Shown here one piece after another: positions 10,501 through 21,457 of a stretch of DNA of 64,000 nt. Position 1 is the stretch's first letter. Each line of letters starts with the position of its first letter. The notes under the pieces are model-generated. The model did no database searches, was not told the origin of the DNA, and worked only from the letters and a program-made list of their open reading frames with translations. The stretch comes from Eutreptiella sp. 'Long Island Sound 2002' (taxonomy: Eukaryota; Euglenozoa; Euglenophyceae; Eutreptiales; Eutreptiaceae). Position numbers and translations under genes: made by a program. The DNA lies in the NCBI GenBank assembly GCA_964036045.1, contig OZ038398.1:23430052-23494051 (forward strand). Direction: 5' to 3'.

Positions 10501-11944
10501 AAGTATTGGTGCATGCAGCAGTGCAAACCCATGCATATAACAGTCGGTAGCACCCTATTAAGATATATCTATTCAAAAGTTGAGACACCCCCATGTCTTT
10601 CGGAGGGTTGTGGGGAGGGGTCTGGAGGGCTGAGCAGGGGCGCATTGAAGGTGAAGCGCATGTTGGGTCAGGGTATTTGGAGCAATGTGGACTAATGAAG
10701 CCAGAAGGCCATTTGATTGGCGGACCAAGTGCACAAGCACAGGGATTGTCAATTCCAAATGCATCTACCATCATCGCAAAGATTTATTGGCTCTGTGGGC
10801 TTTCTGTTCCCTTTGGCCAGACCTGCCCCCGCCCCCAATCCGCCCCCAATCCGTGTCCGTCGCCACATCCATCAGGAAAAAAAGCGCGACACTTTCAAAT
10901 TAAAACCCCCGCCACAATGCGCGTACGTCCGTGGGTAAGAGATTAAGGAACTCGTGGAAAGAGCCCCAAACGGGGAAAGGGCCTGCCCATCACAGCTCCC
11001 TACCAACATTTCAACTCTGGTGGTTCAACAACGGCGTCCAAGTGCTGTGTGCTTCAGATTTCAAAACAAAGTAAAAAAGCATTCACCAGTCTTCATTGCT
11101 TCGATTTGTCTCTGTGTGATATGTGAGCATGCCGCATGTGCCGGAAGGAGCAAAGGTCCTGGAAATTATTCAGCAGACCCTCTGGCCAGCCTCCAAGAGC
11201 ACGTGCAAATACACATCACAAATACGAGTTGCAGATTTGTCGTGCTGGGGTTTGCCCCAGGTGACTGTCTCCATAGCAGAAAGGGTGGATGCATCAGAGT
11301 CCAAATGGGGGGTTGCTTGTCCGCTATTTGAGGGGTGGGCATAGGCATCGTGAAGAAAGGAAAGGCAAGGAAGGTGAGCCACACTTTGCCGGGTTCTGCA
11401 GATCATGCAAAAGACCCCTTTGGGGTGTCATGGCGTGTCTTTTGTGAATTTCCCCTGAGGGCCCATTCAAAATGTCATGACATGTCACCATTTGTGACCC
11501 GTTCGTGTGAAGCTTGGTGTGCTCCAAAGAAAATGTGTGGGTTCACCAGAAAATGGAATGGAACAGGTTGCACTGCATCTTGTTTTGGTGAAGTGGTGAA
11601 TGCCGTTCCATACACATACAGCTCGACTACTTCACTCCCAAGGGCACGAAACGCAGGTTATAGTCCCACTCTATGATTTGGATGTGCCTAGGTAGAGGAG
11701 GGTGTCTGTGGTACACTAGGTGTAGGGACCATAGTAATTGATGGTGTTGCACGCACCATGCACACACCATGCAAAGTTTTCGTATGTTGGTTCACATAGG
11801 TGCTGCTTTTTGCCACATTGCAGGCTCAAAGGCTGTGGTAAGGTGTTGTGGTAAGGTGTGCTGTGGTGCCTACAACTGGCCATGAATATCCCGCTCTCGG
11901 GACCTTATTGGGACATTATCTCAGAAATGTACCAATTTACGAAA
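7522..11944. other. intergenic, no gene recognised; microsatellites
   Basis: The stretch holds (TG)n at about 7779-7801, a TG/CG alternating stretch at about 8068-8106 and a long GT/GC tract at 9616-9760. A cysteine-bearing reading near 8604-8733 (RMRCAKCKHKARVAGG) hints at a decayed transposase zinc finger, but I cannot place it. A decayed copy of the LINE 3' end (GGTGTAGGGACCATAGTAATTG) lies near 11720. Confidence 0.5.
9616..9760. repeat. alternating purine-pyrimidine (GT/GC) microsatellite
   Basis: About 145 bp of almost uninterrupted TG and CG dinucleotides, including CGCGCGCGCG near 9680 and several CACGTG/GCACGC variations. This composition favours left-handed Z-DNA and slipped structures. 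The long Cys/Val and His/Thr open frames across it are artefacts. Confidence 0.9.
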
Positions 11945-12435
11945 AATGGGGGGAAATGGGGGGAGCATTGAGTTTTTTGTTTTTGTGGTTTTTGTGGGAA
12001 AATGGGGAAAGCCCAGTGTGAAACGCCCGAGAATGCCACTGTTGGCCAGTAGATTCGGGGAGGGTGGGTCACTAATGGGCCTTTGAGGGGATGGAAAATG
12101 AGGGGGAGGGAGTGGGGGGCAATGGGGGGGGGGGGGGGCTTTGAGATTTTTTTTGGGTTTTGTGGGAAAATGGGGAAAGCTCAGTCAGTTTGAATAGCCC
12201 AAAAATGCCCATTTTGGCGAGTAGATTGGGGGAGGGGGGGTCACCAATGGCCCCCCAAGGGGAGGGAAAATGGGGGGAGCATTGAGATTTTTTTGGGGGA
12301 GGTTGTGGAAAAATGGGGAAAGCTCGGTGTGAAAGGCCCCAAAATGCCACTTTTGGCGAGTAGGTTGGGGGACGGCTTTTCAGCCTTTGAGGGGAGGGAA
12401 AATGGGGCGGGGGATGGGAAAATGGGGGGAATGGG
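11945..12435. repeat. purine-rich minisatellite, ~3 units of ~140-165 bp
   Basis: Three degenerate units start with GGAAAATGGGGAAAGC at about 12000, 12167 and 12312. Each continues with AAATGCC, TTTGGC(G/C)AGTAG, TTGGGGGA, a GGGGAGGGAAAATGGGG block and TTTTTTTGGG. The strand is G/A-rich throughout. Related purine-rich sequence is seen at 14255-14355. Confidence 0.75.
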
Positions 12436-12439
12436 TGAA

Positions 12440-14869
12440 AACCAGGTGAAAACTGGCAAAGGAAGAGACATTCTTTGTGTAATGTGGCAAATTGGGGCTA
12501 GGTTGATGAAAGACCTCCCAAAACCAATCTTCTGTGGTTATGTGGTTGCATGGTTGCCTCCTTCACCCTTTGCTTGTCAATCAGTCCGTCTATCATTGTA
12601 CTATGGATGATGTTCACACCTTTAAGGGTGTGCATTACATCGTCATCAACATCAGCATCAGGGATAAAGAGTGGAAATGGGTTTCTGCTCGGAAATGGGT
12701 TGGCTCTCAAAGCAGATGGCCCAATTTGGTTATCAAAATTATGGCAGTTTGTGTTGCCCATCTGTCACACACAGCCTTGCATTGGTTTCCCATCACTTCG
12801 AATCAACCACCTGTGCGTGTTCTATGATATTCTCTCTCCAAAAGCGCTGAAATGTCTCTCTCCCAAAGCACCAAAATGGATCATGAGAACACTGAACTCT
12901 CAAGGCTAGAGGCTGTGGTGGTTGCATAACCCAAGTCTCCAGAGTTGCCGGACGTTAGCATGGCTTCAGAACCCCAAATGCACACACAGCCTGAACACTA
13001 CCCCATGCTATGAAGTGTGTGACAATTTCCAAATCAACCAAACCGTTGGACAAGGTGTGGAGGATCTCCAGCCTCCCAAACTGCTCCCAGTCTCCCACTC
13101 TTGCCGAGGATGTCTGTCCACCCGTGTTCTGTTTGCTTGCATCATTGGAGGACACCACCGCTTTGCAATACCCTTGCAACCCCCCAGGAGACCCCCCCCC
13201 CCTCCCAGGAGACCGCTGTGCACTACGGGGGGAGATTTCAAAAGGGGGATGGAGGGTATGAAGACGGAGAATAGTGCCAAACCGGGATGCAAGAAGAAGA
13301 AAAACATTGAAATGACGGTCTCCAAGTGGGGGGGGGGGGGGGTGCAAGGGTTGGGAGATTTCAAAGGGGGGGAAGGGTAGCCATATTTGGTACCTTGGCT
13401 ACTTCTCCACAGATTTGCTGTTGGGCACCCTTTTGCCTCCTTTTACTGTCGCAACATTCCTTTTCTTTTTCCCACAATTAGAGATAATATTGTCCACATA
13501 GCTGTTGGCATAGTGAGCATGCAGTGCACACATAGTTTTTTCTTTTGGCACCGTGGCAAATATTCACACCCTAGTTTGGAGGCATTTTGCCTCCTTTATT
13601 GTGTGTTCCAATCACTCTTTTCACCAACCCCCCCTTTGTAAACACACTTCCCCCTTTTTTGTGAATCTATTGACCACCTCATGCCCCCTTCACCCACACT
13701 GAAGAGCTGATATGTCAAACTGTTGTAGAGGCTGACAACTGGCTGTCGTGGCCCTGTGTACTGCTCACACTGATGTGTGGGGTGCATGTTTTTGTTTGGG
13801 GCACCCCTGGGCTAAATCCAATGGGAACCATTAGATGGAGTCCAGGAAGTGGAAGTGTTTTCCAACACTATCATGTAGAAATGTCCTCTTGGCCAAGTGC
13901 TGAAAAAGACACGTGCATGCCACTCAAACAATGCTTGTTTGTCTAGGGCCAAAGGGCGTCATTCCCTCCATGAAGTCCCCCGTTGTGCATGGACAACAGG
14001 GCATTAGTTATTGTCATGAATCGTATGTCCATCTTGTGGGTGGGTAGCAGGGCTGGGCTAAATGCAGAAAAAACCTGCACGTCAATAGACACAATGGCTG
14101 GAATCGATCATCTGCACCCAAGACAAAGGCATGATAAACCCGAGGTGAGGGACAGAACAACATGCAAAAAAAAATAGGTGGTAGAAGAGAAGATGCCGAG
14201 GAATATCCTGCCGAGGCTGCCGCGAAGGTTCCCCCTAAGGTTCCCGAAGAACAATGGGAAACTAGGAAAAATCGGGGGAAATGGGGGAAAACAGGGGGAA
14301 ATGGGGGTAATGGGGGGGGGCTTAGAGGAACGTGGGGGGAAATGGGGGAATAATGGAGGACCAATGGCATCCTGGTCCAGCTGCATGTTGTTGCTAGCTC
14401 GACCACCCAAGCTAGCCGTAACTGAGAGCCCAATTTTTCAGTGGGCTGCTTCAACAGCTTTGGTATAGGCCTCCTCCTCCCTAGCAATTGTTATTGGGTG
14501 GTGGCAGTTTGCCGTATGCAAGGAGGGAGGTTAGTGTCAAGTGCAAGGCAGAATTGGGTTTGTGCACATCCTCCATCTTCCATCTCGCCTTAAATTATAG
14601 TCAACAGTTGTGCCAATTCCTATGCTCCCTTCACATCAATCTTCCTACTCTCTCTAGGTCTGGAAAGTATGACCAAATCTGCATGCACTGCCCACACAGT
14701 GTGCACAACGTGCACCAATATTCCCCGAGAGGTGCTTCAAAACAATCGTTTCAATGAATGTGTTTGAGTGTGCATTTTGCCTGATCCTGACCTGGGGTGG
14801 TGGAGGTAGACAGTATGGCCCCACAGCTTGGCCTACTTCCTATCCAGGCTTTACTATGATTTAGCCAGC
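12440..14869. other. no gene recognised upstream of the OTU gene
   Basis: Only low-complexity purine-rich runs and G/C homopolymers (about 13194, 13327) stand out. No domain-bearing frame was found. Confidence 0.45.
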
Positions 14870-15313
14870 ATGCCACCAAAGCCATGCACGCCCCCTGAGG
14901 CACCCACTGCCTCTCAGCAGCACCTGATGGAATCCGATAAAGCATTTGCCCAGCGACTGCAGGCAGAGGAGGTGCTGGTCATGCTGCCTGGTGGCGCAAC
15001 TGGGGCAAGCCGCCCCGTGCTGAACAGTTCCCTCCAGGCCCCTGCACTGGAGTCCGACAAAGCCCTTGCACACAGGCTCCAGGAAGAGGAGGCACTTGAC
15101 CTGTGTTCCAGCAGCGCAGGGGCAAGGACCCCTTCCCCAAGCACTGCCCCCCCGAGAGCCCTGGATCCTGATGAAGCTCTTGCACAACGGCTGCAGGAAG
15201 AGGAGGTCGTCGTACCACTGCCGGGCTGCGCCACCGGGGCAGCTTACTCGGCGTCGACTGATGCCCCTGGACTGCAAGTGGACTCTGACGAAGCCTTTGC
15301 CCGAAAGCTGCAG
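14870..15313 (+). CDS. OTU-family deubiquitinase, exon 1 (LQ-motif repeats)
   Basis: This exon encodes residues 1-148 of a predicted 388-aa protein. Four copies of a short acidic amphipathic motif, consensus (E/D)SD(K/E)A(F/L)A(Q/H/R)RLQ(A/E)EE, lie at residues 21-34, 61-74, 99-112 and 138-148, separated by ~25-residue Pro/Ser/Ala-rich linkers. By analogy with ubiquitin-interacting helices, these may bind ubiquitin or a partner protein; that is inference. The start is the ATG at 14870; an upstream exon spliced at CTATCCAG cannot be ruled out. The exon closes at CTGCAG|GTCTCG in phase 0, matching exon 2. The next intron is 4.36 kb and full of transposon remains. Confidence 0.7.
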
Positions 15314-16854
15314 GTCTCGCCCCTCGCCCCTGCAGCCGCAGGTCCCCCTCTCCGTTGCCCCTCCACTCGCTGTCAGGGTACGGCGGGGTGGCGGGAGGAA
15401 CGAGTCCTACGGCTCGTCCCTCCCCTGTCTCCCTGTAGAACGGGTGCGTGCGCCTTTCACGGACCATTCAAGGTGGACACTACAGTCCAGTGAAAATGAT
15501 GGCACCACCCAGGTCCTCCAAAGGGACCTCCATCTCCTGCATATGAACGGGAAAAAAAATCTCTTAGGACCCATCCTACCCCTCCCCCCTCCCCCCCCGC
15601 ATGGGGGCAGGCCAGTGGAGGCATACAATCAGGTCTGCGTGCAGGGAGCTGTGCCGACCTCACATCCCCTGTGCTCTAGAGCATCTGTTCCAGAGTAGGA
15701 GAATTGCTCTTTCCCAATTCTGTGTTGGTCGAAGCGTAGTGTGTGTGTGTGCACGCGCGTGTGTGTGTGTCTGGGGCTACACTTAACAACCGACTTGGCT
15801 TCATAGCACGGTTCAGGGCGGATACGGCCTCCAGGGCCCGTCTCAACCAGGCGTCTCGCAGTCTGTTTGTTCGTTGCCAGCGTTTTTGGTGCCTTGACGG
15901 TCGCAATGCGCTACGCTTTATCTCCCACGTCTGCACGCCTCACACATGCGCACTAGAAAACCTTGACCAGCTTCTCCATCAGTTGCAGCCGTCAAAGGCG
16001 GATGCCCCCCTCAGACCCGGTCTAACTGGGCATATGGCCGACCGTTCGTTCGTCGCCAGTGTTTCTCGCACCGCGGCGGTTTCAACAGTTTTCGACGATG
16101 TATGTCTGCATATCCCACACGCGACTCGTGCTGCCTCCACATTTCGGCACCGCGCACTGTTCGCCACGATCAGTCTTCGGAAAGGCGCCCAGCCGTTGCA
16201 TGCGACTGTTGTGTTAGCTGGCTGAGAGTTATCAGCCACTCCGCCGGGCGTTTGCTGTCGTGTAGGAGCGGAGCTCCCCCTCTGATGGGGGTCTGTGCTT
16301 TAGGGGAAGGGGTTGCGTGTGCCCAGCCCCGCGTGACGTGACATGTACGCCATGGCCCACACGGACGGCAACTAGAGACAGACTGCAGAGGACGACGGCG
16401 AAGCGCTCCGAGTATGGGACTCACACCAAGGCACTTGTCTTATCCCAGACAGCCGTTCAGGGACAGAACGTGGCGCAGCAATGCACGACGCGGGACGGAT
16501 GGGGCTGAGCGAGCGGTGACGGCCATCCGTAGGCAGGCGTGGCGGGCAGGCCTTAAGTTGAATATTTCTTTGGCATGGGTGCCCCCCTCACCAAAATTCG
16601 CAGAGGGTGAAAAATGAAATCACCCCGAAGAGAGGTTGTTCCATACACCTCCCCTTTTTGTTGTTCAGGTAGCATACCCTAAGGCATGATATTGGATGTC
16701 TAATCCCTTGTAAAATCATTATTTTGCACGACAAAACGATCCCCCAATGGATTTTTTTATATTGAGCCCACCATCCCCCCGAAACTAAATTCCACGTTTT
16801 AGGGGGGTGGGTGTGCGGGGGTGGGGGGGGGGGGAGTTGGGATTTGAACCAGGG

Positions 16855-16985
16855 TCAGGTAAAACAGCTGATAGGCTGACCGACCGGTGCCAGCAGTCGC
16901 CCGTCGGAATGTGAACCGACGCTCGGTGAGTTTTTGGGCGGATGTTCTACCGCCCAACCGCCGATCGTTCGTGCGGAAAGGCTGT
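16855..16985 (-). repeat. two decayed tRNA-like modules, antisense
   Basis: On the minus strand, GACCCTGGTTCAAATCCCA has a box-B/T-arm shape, preceded by GGTCGGTCAGCC. A second module, GCGTCGGTTCACATTCCGACG with GGTTGGGCGGTAGAAC upstream, follows the same pattern. Neither folds as a clean tRNA. They sit just 5' of the RNase H relic. Confidence 0.35.
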
Positions 16986-18270
16986 TCCCCTTTGCTTGTA
17001 CCCCCCCTCCACCCCCCAAACGCCCTACAAACCGACACTTGCGTAAGCTGCAGAGAGCGGAGGAACTGTACACGGAGCTTGACGAGCTCCAGGCACAGGG
17101 ATATCTACTAATTTTCACCGACGGCTCCTCGGAAGATGAGCCCGGAGTCGGTCGCATAGCTGGATACGGTATTGCCACGGAAAGTGGCATACGAGCGACC
17201 AACTATGTGCCACTGCATCTCCGCCAAACCAATAATGCGGCAGAGCTCTACGCAGCTGTCCGAGCACTCCAAATTGTATCCAACACCAGAATAGCCGTAC
17301 TGACTCTGAGTATGTCCTACTCGGTGCCCAGGGAGCGGCCAAAAGGTGGCAATGTCGAGGCTGGAGGGGATCCAGCGGCAAAGGGCATGTCGGGTTTTCA
17401 CTTTCGGAGGGGGGGGGGGGGGGGTAATAGAGCCCCCGAAAACTGGGGGGGGGGGGTTCAGGAAAAGGGCTCAATTGACAGGCACCATTAATCAGTCATT
17501 ATGAAGTCTGGCGCCAAAGGCGCCAAAAGTTTTTTTGAGCACCAAAATTGGTCGATTTTTTTTCACCAAATATATGGCAAATGATGACTTTTCTGAACCC
17601 CCTCGACGCGCTGATTCCAAAAATCCCATTTTCTTTTTTTCCCGATTTTTGGGTCCGGGTCACCTCCAAGGCCTGGGGTCAGACTCGGTAGGATTTTGGG
17701 GGTCCTGTCAATTGAGCCCTTTTTGGGGGAGGGGGGGGGTCCGGCCGGAGGGCTCTATCGACCCCCCCCCCCCCCCGGAAACGAAAAACCCGGCCTCCAA
17801 GTGGCCTTTGTCGACCTCTGGCAAACCCTCCTGCAGGAATTATCCAACCCCGACAGGGAAATCCTCTGGGTCAAGGTGCCGTCACACGTCGACGTCCCTG
17901 GCAATGAGGAGGCCGACAAACTCTCAAAAGTGGGGTGCATGTCCCACCCACTTACAACCCCTACAAAGGCCACACCGGCACTGCAAGTCATCACCACACC
18001 CGCCACCCCTAAAGTGAAAAAGGCCAAGCATGATCCCCTCCTTGTCCCCCACACGCCACTACTTTCCAAAATCTTGGACTTTTCGTTCTTTGCCATTCTG
18101 TCCCCCGAGCCGGCCTGCGTGCCGCGCGACAGCACGCATGCACTGTGGGATGCTATGGGCATGCAGCCCATGTCTGAGTCCCCGCGTGACAGTGTCCATA
18201 GTGGCTGTAGCTGCTCAACGGACTGTTCGTGTGAACTGCACTCTGTTGGGCACAATGGGCCCACATAAAC
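16986..18270 (+). pseudogene. retrotransposon RNase H relic, frameshifted and split by an inverted-repeat element
   Basis: The frame from about 17043 reads into an RNase H domain: ELQAQGYLLIFTDGSS (catalytic Asp codon at 17120-17122) and QTNNAAELYAAV (catalytic Glu at 17243-17245). At about 17297 a one-base loss shifts the frame; the next frame gives TDSEYVLLGAQGAAKRW, containing the third acidic residue. The domain is then interrupted by the insertion at 17391-17792 and resumes with VAFVDLWQTLLQELSN and VPSHVDVPGNEEADKLS, the C-terminal acidic motif. The tail runs to a stop near 18268. The domain belongs to a different retrotransposon lineage from the 2205-4465 element, judging by sequence. 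It cannot encode a working enzyme. It lies within OTU intron 1. Confidence 0.75.
17391..17792. mobile_element. 402-bp inverted-repeat element with G/C-run termini (MITE-like)
   Basis: The left end, 17391-17482, and the inverted right end, 17704-17792, match: both read CGGGTTTT, a TTTCGG-like step, a long G run, ATAGAGCCC, a second G-rich stretch and then the exact 20-mer AAAAGGGCTCAATTGACAGG (right end read on the minus strand). Terminal repeats are thus about 90 bp. The core (17483-17703) has no ORF. The element interrupts an RNase H reading frame, so the insertion boundaries are supported independently. I could not identify a target-site duplication with confidence. Confidence 0.8.
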
Positions 18271-18467
18271 CACAGTGGCTGGGCCTATGGCCCCCTCCCA
18301 GCACTACATGTGAGCTCACGGCTTTACCTGAACTTTCTACGGCTGTCCGCCCTTCTCAGACCGCCACACGTTGGTAACAGATCGTGAATTGCTATCTGTT
18401 TTGCTACCCTCTGAGGGATAGATCCGCTGGGTTTGTAACATTTTCACGCTATTATACGCAAGAGGCA

Positions 18468-18546
18468 TGGACGGTCTAGTAGTATGCGCCATGGACTCGC
18501 AATTGTCGTCATGGGGGGTTCGAACCTCGGTTCCTCCGGCCGTCCA
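18468..18546 (+). repeat. tRNA-like module, diverged copy
   Basis: The 7-bp arms TGGACGG and CCGTCCA enclose GGTCTAGTAGTATGCGCC (box-A-like) and GGGTTCGAACCTCGG (box-B-like). The same arrangement, with the same terminal arms, recurs in each 2.9-kb array unit (34615, 37485, 40384), so a selected or shared structure is likely. The flanking sequence through about 18650 is also shared with the array. Confidence 0.55.
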
Positions 18547-18757
18547 GGGGCCCGTTGGCGAGGTCCCCGCCACTGCCCCCTTCAGCATCCCCCTCCACCA
18601 ACGGTACCGCCGGTGGATGGGTGGCGTGCCTCGTCCTCATAGTTTTTGCCTTCGTAGCTTATGTCCGGATTCATTGCTTGTTGAAAAATAAGGCACCAGG
18701 CACCGCATACTTGTAGTAGCGCGCCCCGCCACCGGCACCACCGGCCCGCATCTCCTC

Positions 18758-18845
18758 TTCGTATTCCCCTCTTGGGGATTCGAACCAGCGTCTTCAGGGC
18801 TGCGGCCGGCCGCACAGCCGCTGCAGTACATGGCCAAAAACCTAT
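18758..18845 (-). repeat. opposed tRNA-like module, diverged copy
   Basis: Read on the minus strand, a GC-rich GCAGCGGCTGTGCGGCC block precedes box-B-like CTGGTTCGAATCCCCAAG. It is the counterpart of the minus-strand module in the array units (about 34911-34986), and it stands in the same position relative to the plus-strand module. The two therefore form a composite repeat of about 380 bp. Confidence 0.5.
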
Positions 18846-19672
18846 CCTGTGGGCAGCCAGCCCTAAGCAAGCTACAGCCAGCATCGCCACGTGCACTGCA
18901 CACTGCCAGCCATAAACAGCAACCCCATTTTGAGCTTACACACTACACACACGACATAGCTTAGGACTCAGCAACTGTATGGCCGAATGAGTGCCGGGGT
19001 TTACCGACAGAAACTGAGTAGGACGGTAGTTTTATGCATGTAGACAGCGAGTGTATTATAGGGCTGTCGTTTCACCATGAAGCCCGCAACTAAATTGTTA
19101 TGTTTTGGTTTCTACCTCAGGCCCATATAGCTATGAGTCGCCTTTATGTTCATAGATGTATGCATAACGTACATAGCATCTCAGAGATGTCCACGCACAG
19201 TTCTGATCAGGTGTGTGCCTTTTGGCCACGTCAGGATTACTCTTGATTACCCTCCTGCCCTTCCGCCGCCGGCTGTCACTGACATCCGCACTGTGTTCCG
19301 GAGGGTGACAACCATTGTCGTTCTATGGCCAAGCACAGTTCTGACCTGAAATGAAATCCAATCGGTGGAGGCGACTGCCGCGCGCGCCTCTGATCAGCGT
19401 GAACTATTTCTGACGGCGCCTTGCTGAACTGCGCGGACAATGTGTGTCGCGGCTTCGCCGTGTTAAGACATGAAGTGCTGTTTGCGACGCCAGAGTGCTT
19501 CCGGAGGGTGACGACTATCGTTGATCTATGGCCAAGCACAGTTCTGCCGGTGGGTGCCCCAGTGGCAGGTCTACACCGGACCGTCCAGCAGCTGCAGCCC
19601 CCCCCCCTTTGTCACTGCCGCATCCCAAAAACGCACCGGTCTGCCCATGCCTTAGCCGTCGTCACTGCGCAG

Positions 19673-19988
19673 GAGCAGGACTCAGAGGCCATGGCCCGGC
19701 AGCTGCAGGCGCAGGAGCACGAGGCCCTTCTCGTGGCGCAGTGCAGACAGGGGGCGGCCTCCCGCACCCCCCCGAAGTCGCCGCAGAAGTCGCCGCAGAA
19801 GCCGCACACGCACCGCTGGATTTGGGATTGGATCAAGTCTGGGACGCACGACACCATCTTGGCGCTTGGGGACATGTTTTCCCCCAGCGCCCACACCGAA
19901 AACGCGGAATATGTGGACAAGGACCACCAGCGCCTGCAAGTGCGGTTGGCATTCTATGGACTGCAGGAGCGCATGGTGAAGGGAGACG
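19673..19988 (+). CDS. OTU-family deubiquitinase, exon 2
   Basis: Residues 149-253. It begins with a fifth LQ motif (QDSEAMARQLQAQEHEA), then a basic linker with a repeated PPKSPQKSPQKP phrase. A helical stretch (YVDKDHQRLQVRLAFYGLQ) leads into the OTU fold, ending in ERMVKGD. The acceptor CACTGCGCAG is in phase 0 with exon 1. The donor GACG|GTGTGT leaves one base, and with the two bases opening exon 3 this base makes the Gly of the catalytic Asp-Gly-Asn-Cys. Reading straight through the donor gives VLAPWL..., which lacks OTU similarity, so the splice is well supported. Confidence 0.8.
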
Positions 19989-21009
19989 GTGTGTTGGCTC
20001 CGTGGCTGCAGCCCCACACACCTTTCAGGCCCCCCAGTGTACGCAATGTACCCCCCCCCCCCCCAAGCCCCGAACAACACCATTGTCAGAGCGACATTAG
20101 GTCTTGTTTCCGCAACTTTTTGAACCGTTGAGTTTGGCGGTTCCGTTTTCTTGTTGTGGTGATCGTCTAGGATTTTCCGTGATTTTGGGGCTCGGGATGG
20201 TTGTCTTCTGGAAATGTTGTACCAATTGTTGTTGCGCCTATTTCAGGAAGCAACATTGCATGAGCCTCCACAGCCATGAATGCCTCGACCTTTTCTTTTC
20301 ACTGCTTGTGTCTTCTGAGGGCGCGCATAGACAACGTCCAAACAATGCGAGGTGTAGTTTCCGCAATTTTTTTTTTGAATTTTAACGTTGTTTGGACATG
20401 GGTCGGGGGCGCACATCCACATCTACCAACCGGCACTCGGCCTCTATGGCACCCTCCCCAAAGGCACCCGCATCCACCAAACATATGATGAACCGGAAGT
20501 ACCAACCGAAAAACCTCCTCCATCTTTACGGCCCAGCCCCCCCACTTGCAGGTGCGCGCAGTCTTCCAGTTTTGGGGGCAAGTGTCTGCGTTGCTTGTTT
20601 CTACGCCTCGGGGAATACTCACTCAGCCTTTATGGCACCCCCCCCCCCCCCCGGGAACAGGGCGGTCCCTTAGGACACCCGGGGTCATGCCTTGCGTTTT
20701 TCGGACCGCCCGACACGCGCAAAGCGGTCCGCACAACAAAACCAACGACGGCAACGGCGCTAATGATCATACCACCACCACCACCACCACGAGCAATGAT
20801 GGCGGCCGGCAACACCCCCCCAAACCATGGCCTCCCCCGGCACGTGCTGCAACAACAACATCATTTCCCCACCCCAGTCATGAGAGAAACAATGGCCAGA
20901 GCAGGTTGCTCTGCTACATCTACCCTCCGTGAGGTGTACCCCGGTACCACTGCTGGGACTGTTCCAGGGGAAAGCGGGTCCATGGCGTCTTGTGCACCAC
21001 TGCCCCCAG
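19989..21009 (+). other. inferred OTU gene intron 2
   Basis: Phase-1 intron from GTGTGT to the acceptor GCACCACTGCCCCCAG. It contains polyC runs at about 20050 and 20638, a direct repeat (ACTCRGCCTYTATGGCACCC at about 20435 and 20620) and the phrase CAGGGCGGTCCCTTAGG at about 20654, which resembles the terminus of the inverted-repeat element at 49850. Confidence 0.6.
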
Positions 21010-21416
21010 GGAACTGCCAGTTCCGGTCCCTGGCCGACCAGATGTGGCACGACCAGAACCTCCACAAAGAGATCCGGAGGCTCGTGGTGGGGCACATGAG
21101 TCAGCACCGGAGTCAGTACGCGCCCTTCGTCACCAGCGAGGCGTTCCCGGCCTACATTGCCCGCATGGCGAAGGACGGGGAGTGGGGTGACAACGTGACG
21201 CTGCAGGTTGCCGCCGATGCCCTGGAGGTGGAGATCGTGCTGGTCACGAGCTTTCCGGACAACCGCTCGGTTGTCACCATCCGGCCGCTTGTGTGGAATG
21301 CGGGAGAGGGGGAGGAGCCGGCGTCGGGGAAGGCGGTGCAGAGGAGCAAGACGCTGTGGTTGTCCTTCTATGCGGAGATCCATTACAACAGCATCGATGT
21401 GAAGGATGCGAAATGA
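21010..21416 (+). CDS. OTU-family deubiquitinase, exon 3 (catalytic core)
   Basis: Residues 254-388. The exon opens with GNCQFRSLADQMW, so the spliced protein has D253-G-N-C256, the oxyanion/nucleophile motif of OTU cysteine proteases. It continues with AYIARMAKDGEWGDNVTLQ and ends with SFYAEIHYNSI, carrying the catalytic H378. These enzymes cleave ubiquitin chains. The GEWGD(N/H)VTLQ and AE(I/V)HYNSI phrases resemble the plant OTU9-OTU12 group, from knowledge of that family. All catalytic residues are present, so an active enzyme is expected. A second acceptor (CTGTTCCAG, about 20968) would insert Pro before Gly and destroy the Asp-Gly pair, so it was not chosen. The stop TGA is at 21414-21416. 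Confidence 0.88.
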
Positions 21417-21457
21417 TGTGTCACGTGCCGGTGTCGTTCGGCCAGCAGAAGGCCGGA

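Larger units (their letters stand above)
15314..19672 (+). other. inferred OTU gene intron 1 (4.36 kb, transposon-filled)
   Basis: Phase-0 intron between GTCTCG and CACTGCGCAG. It contains a CG/TG microsatellite near 15738-15770, an RNase H retrotransposon relic with a nested inverted-repeat element (about 16934-18270), tRNA-like modules, and two copies of a ~50-bp phrase (GGAGGGTGACRACYATYG...TATGGCCAAGCACAG) at 19296-19346 and 19498-19548. Confidence 0.55.

Noticed and set aside
20388-21009. Reading the OTU frame upstream of 21010 as coding (frame open from 20388)
   Set aside because: It includes polyC and His/Thr/Asn repeats and would give Pro-Gly-Asn-Cys at the active site, while splicing at 21009 restores Asp-Gly-Asn-Cys.
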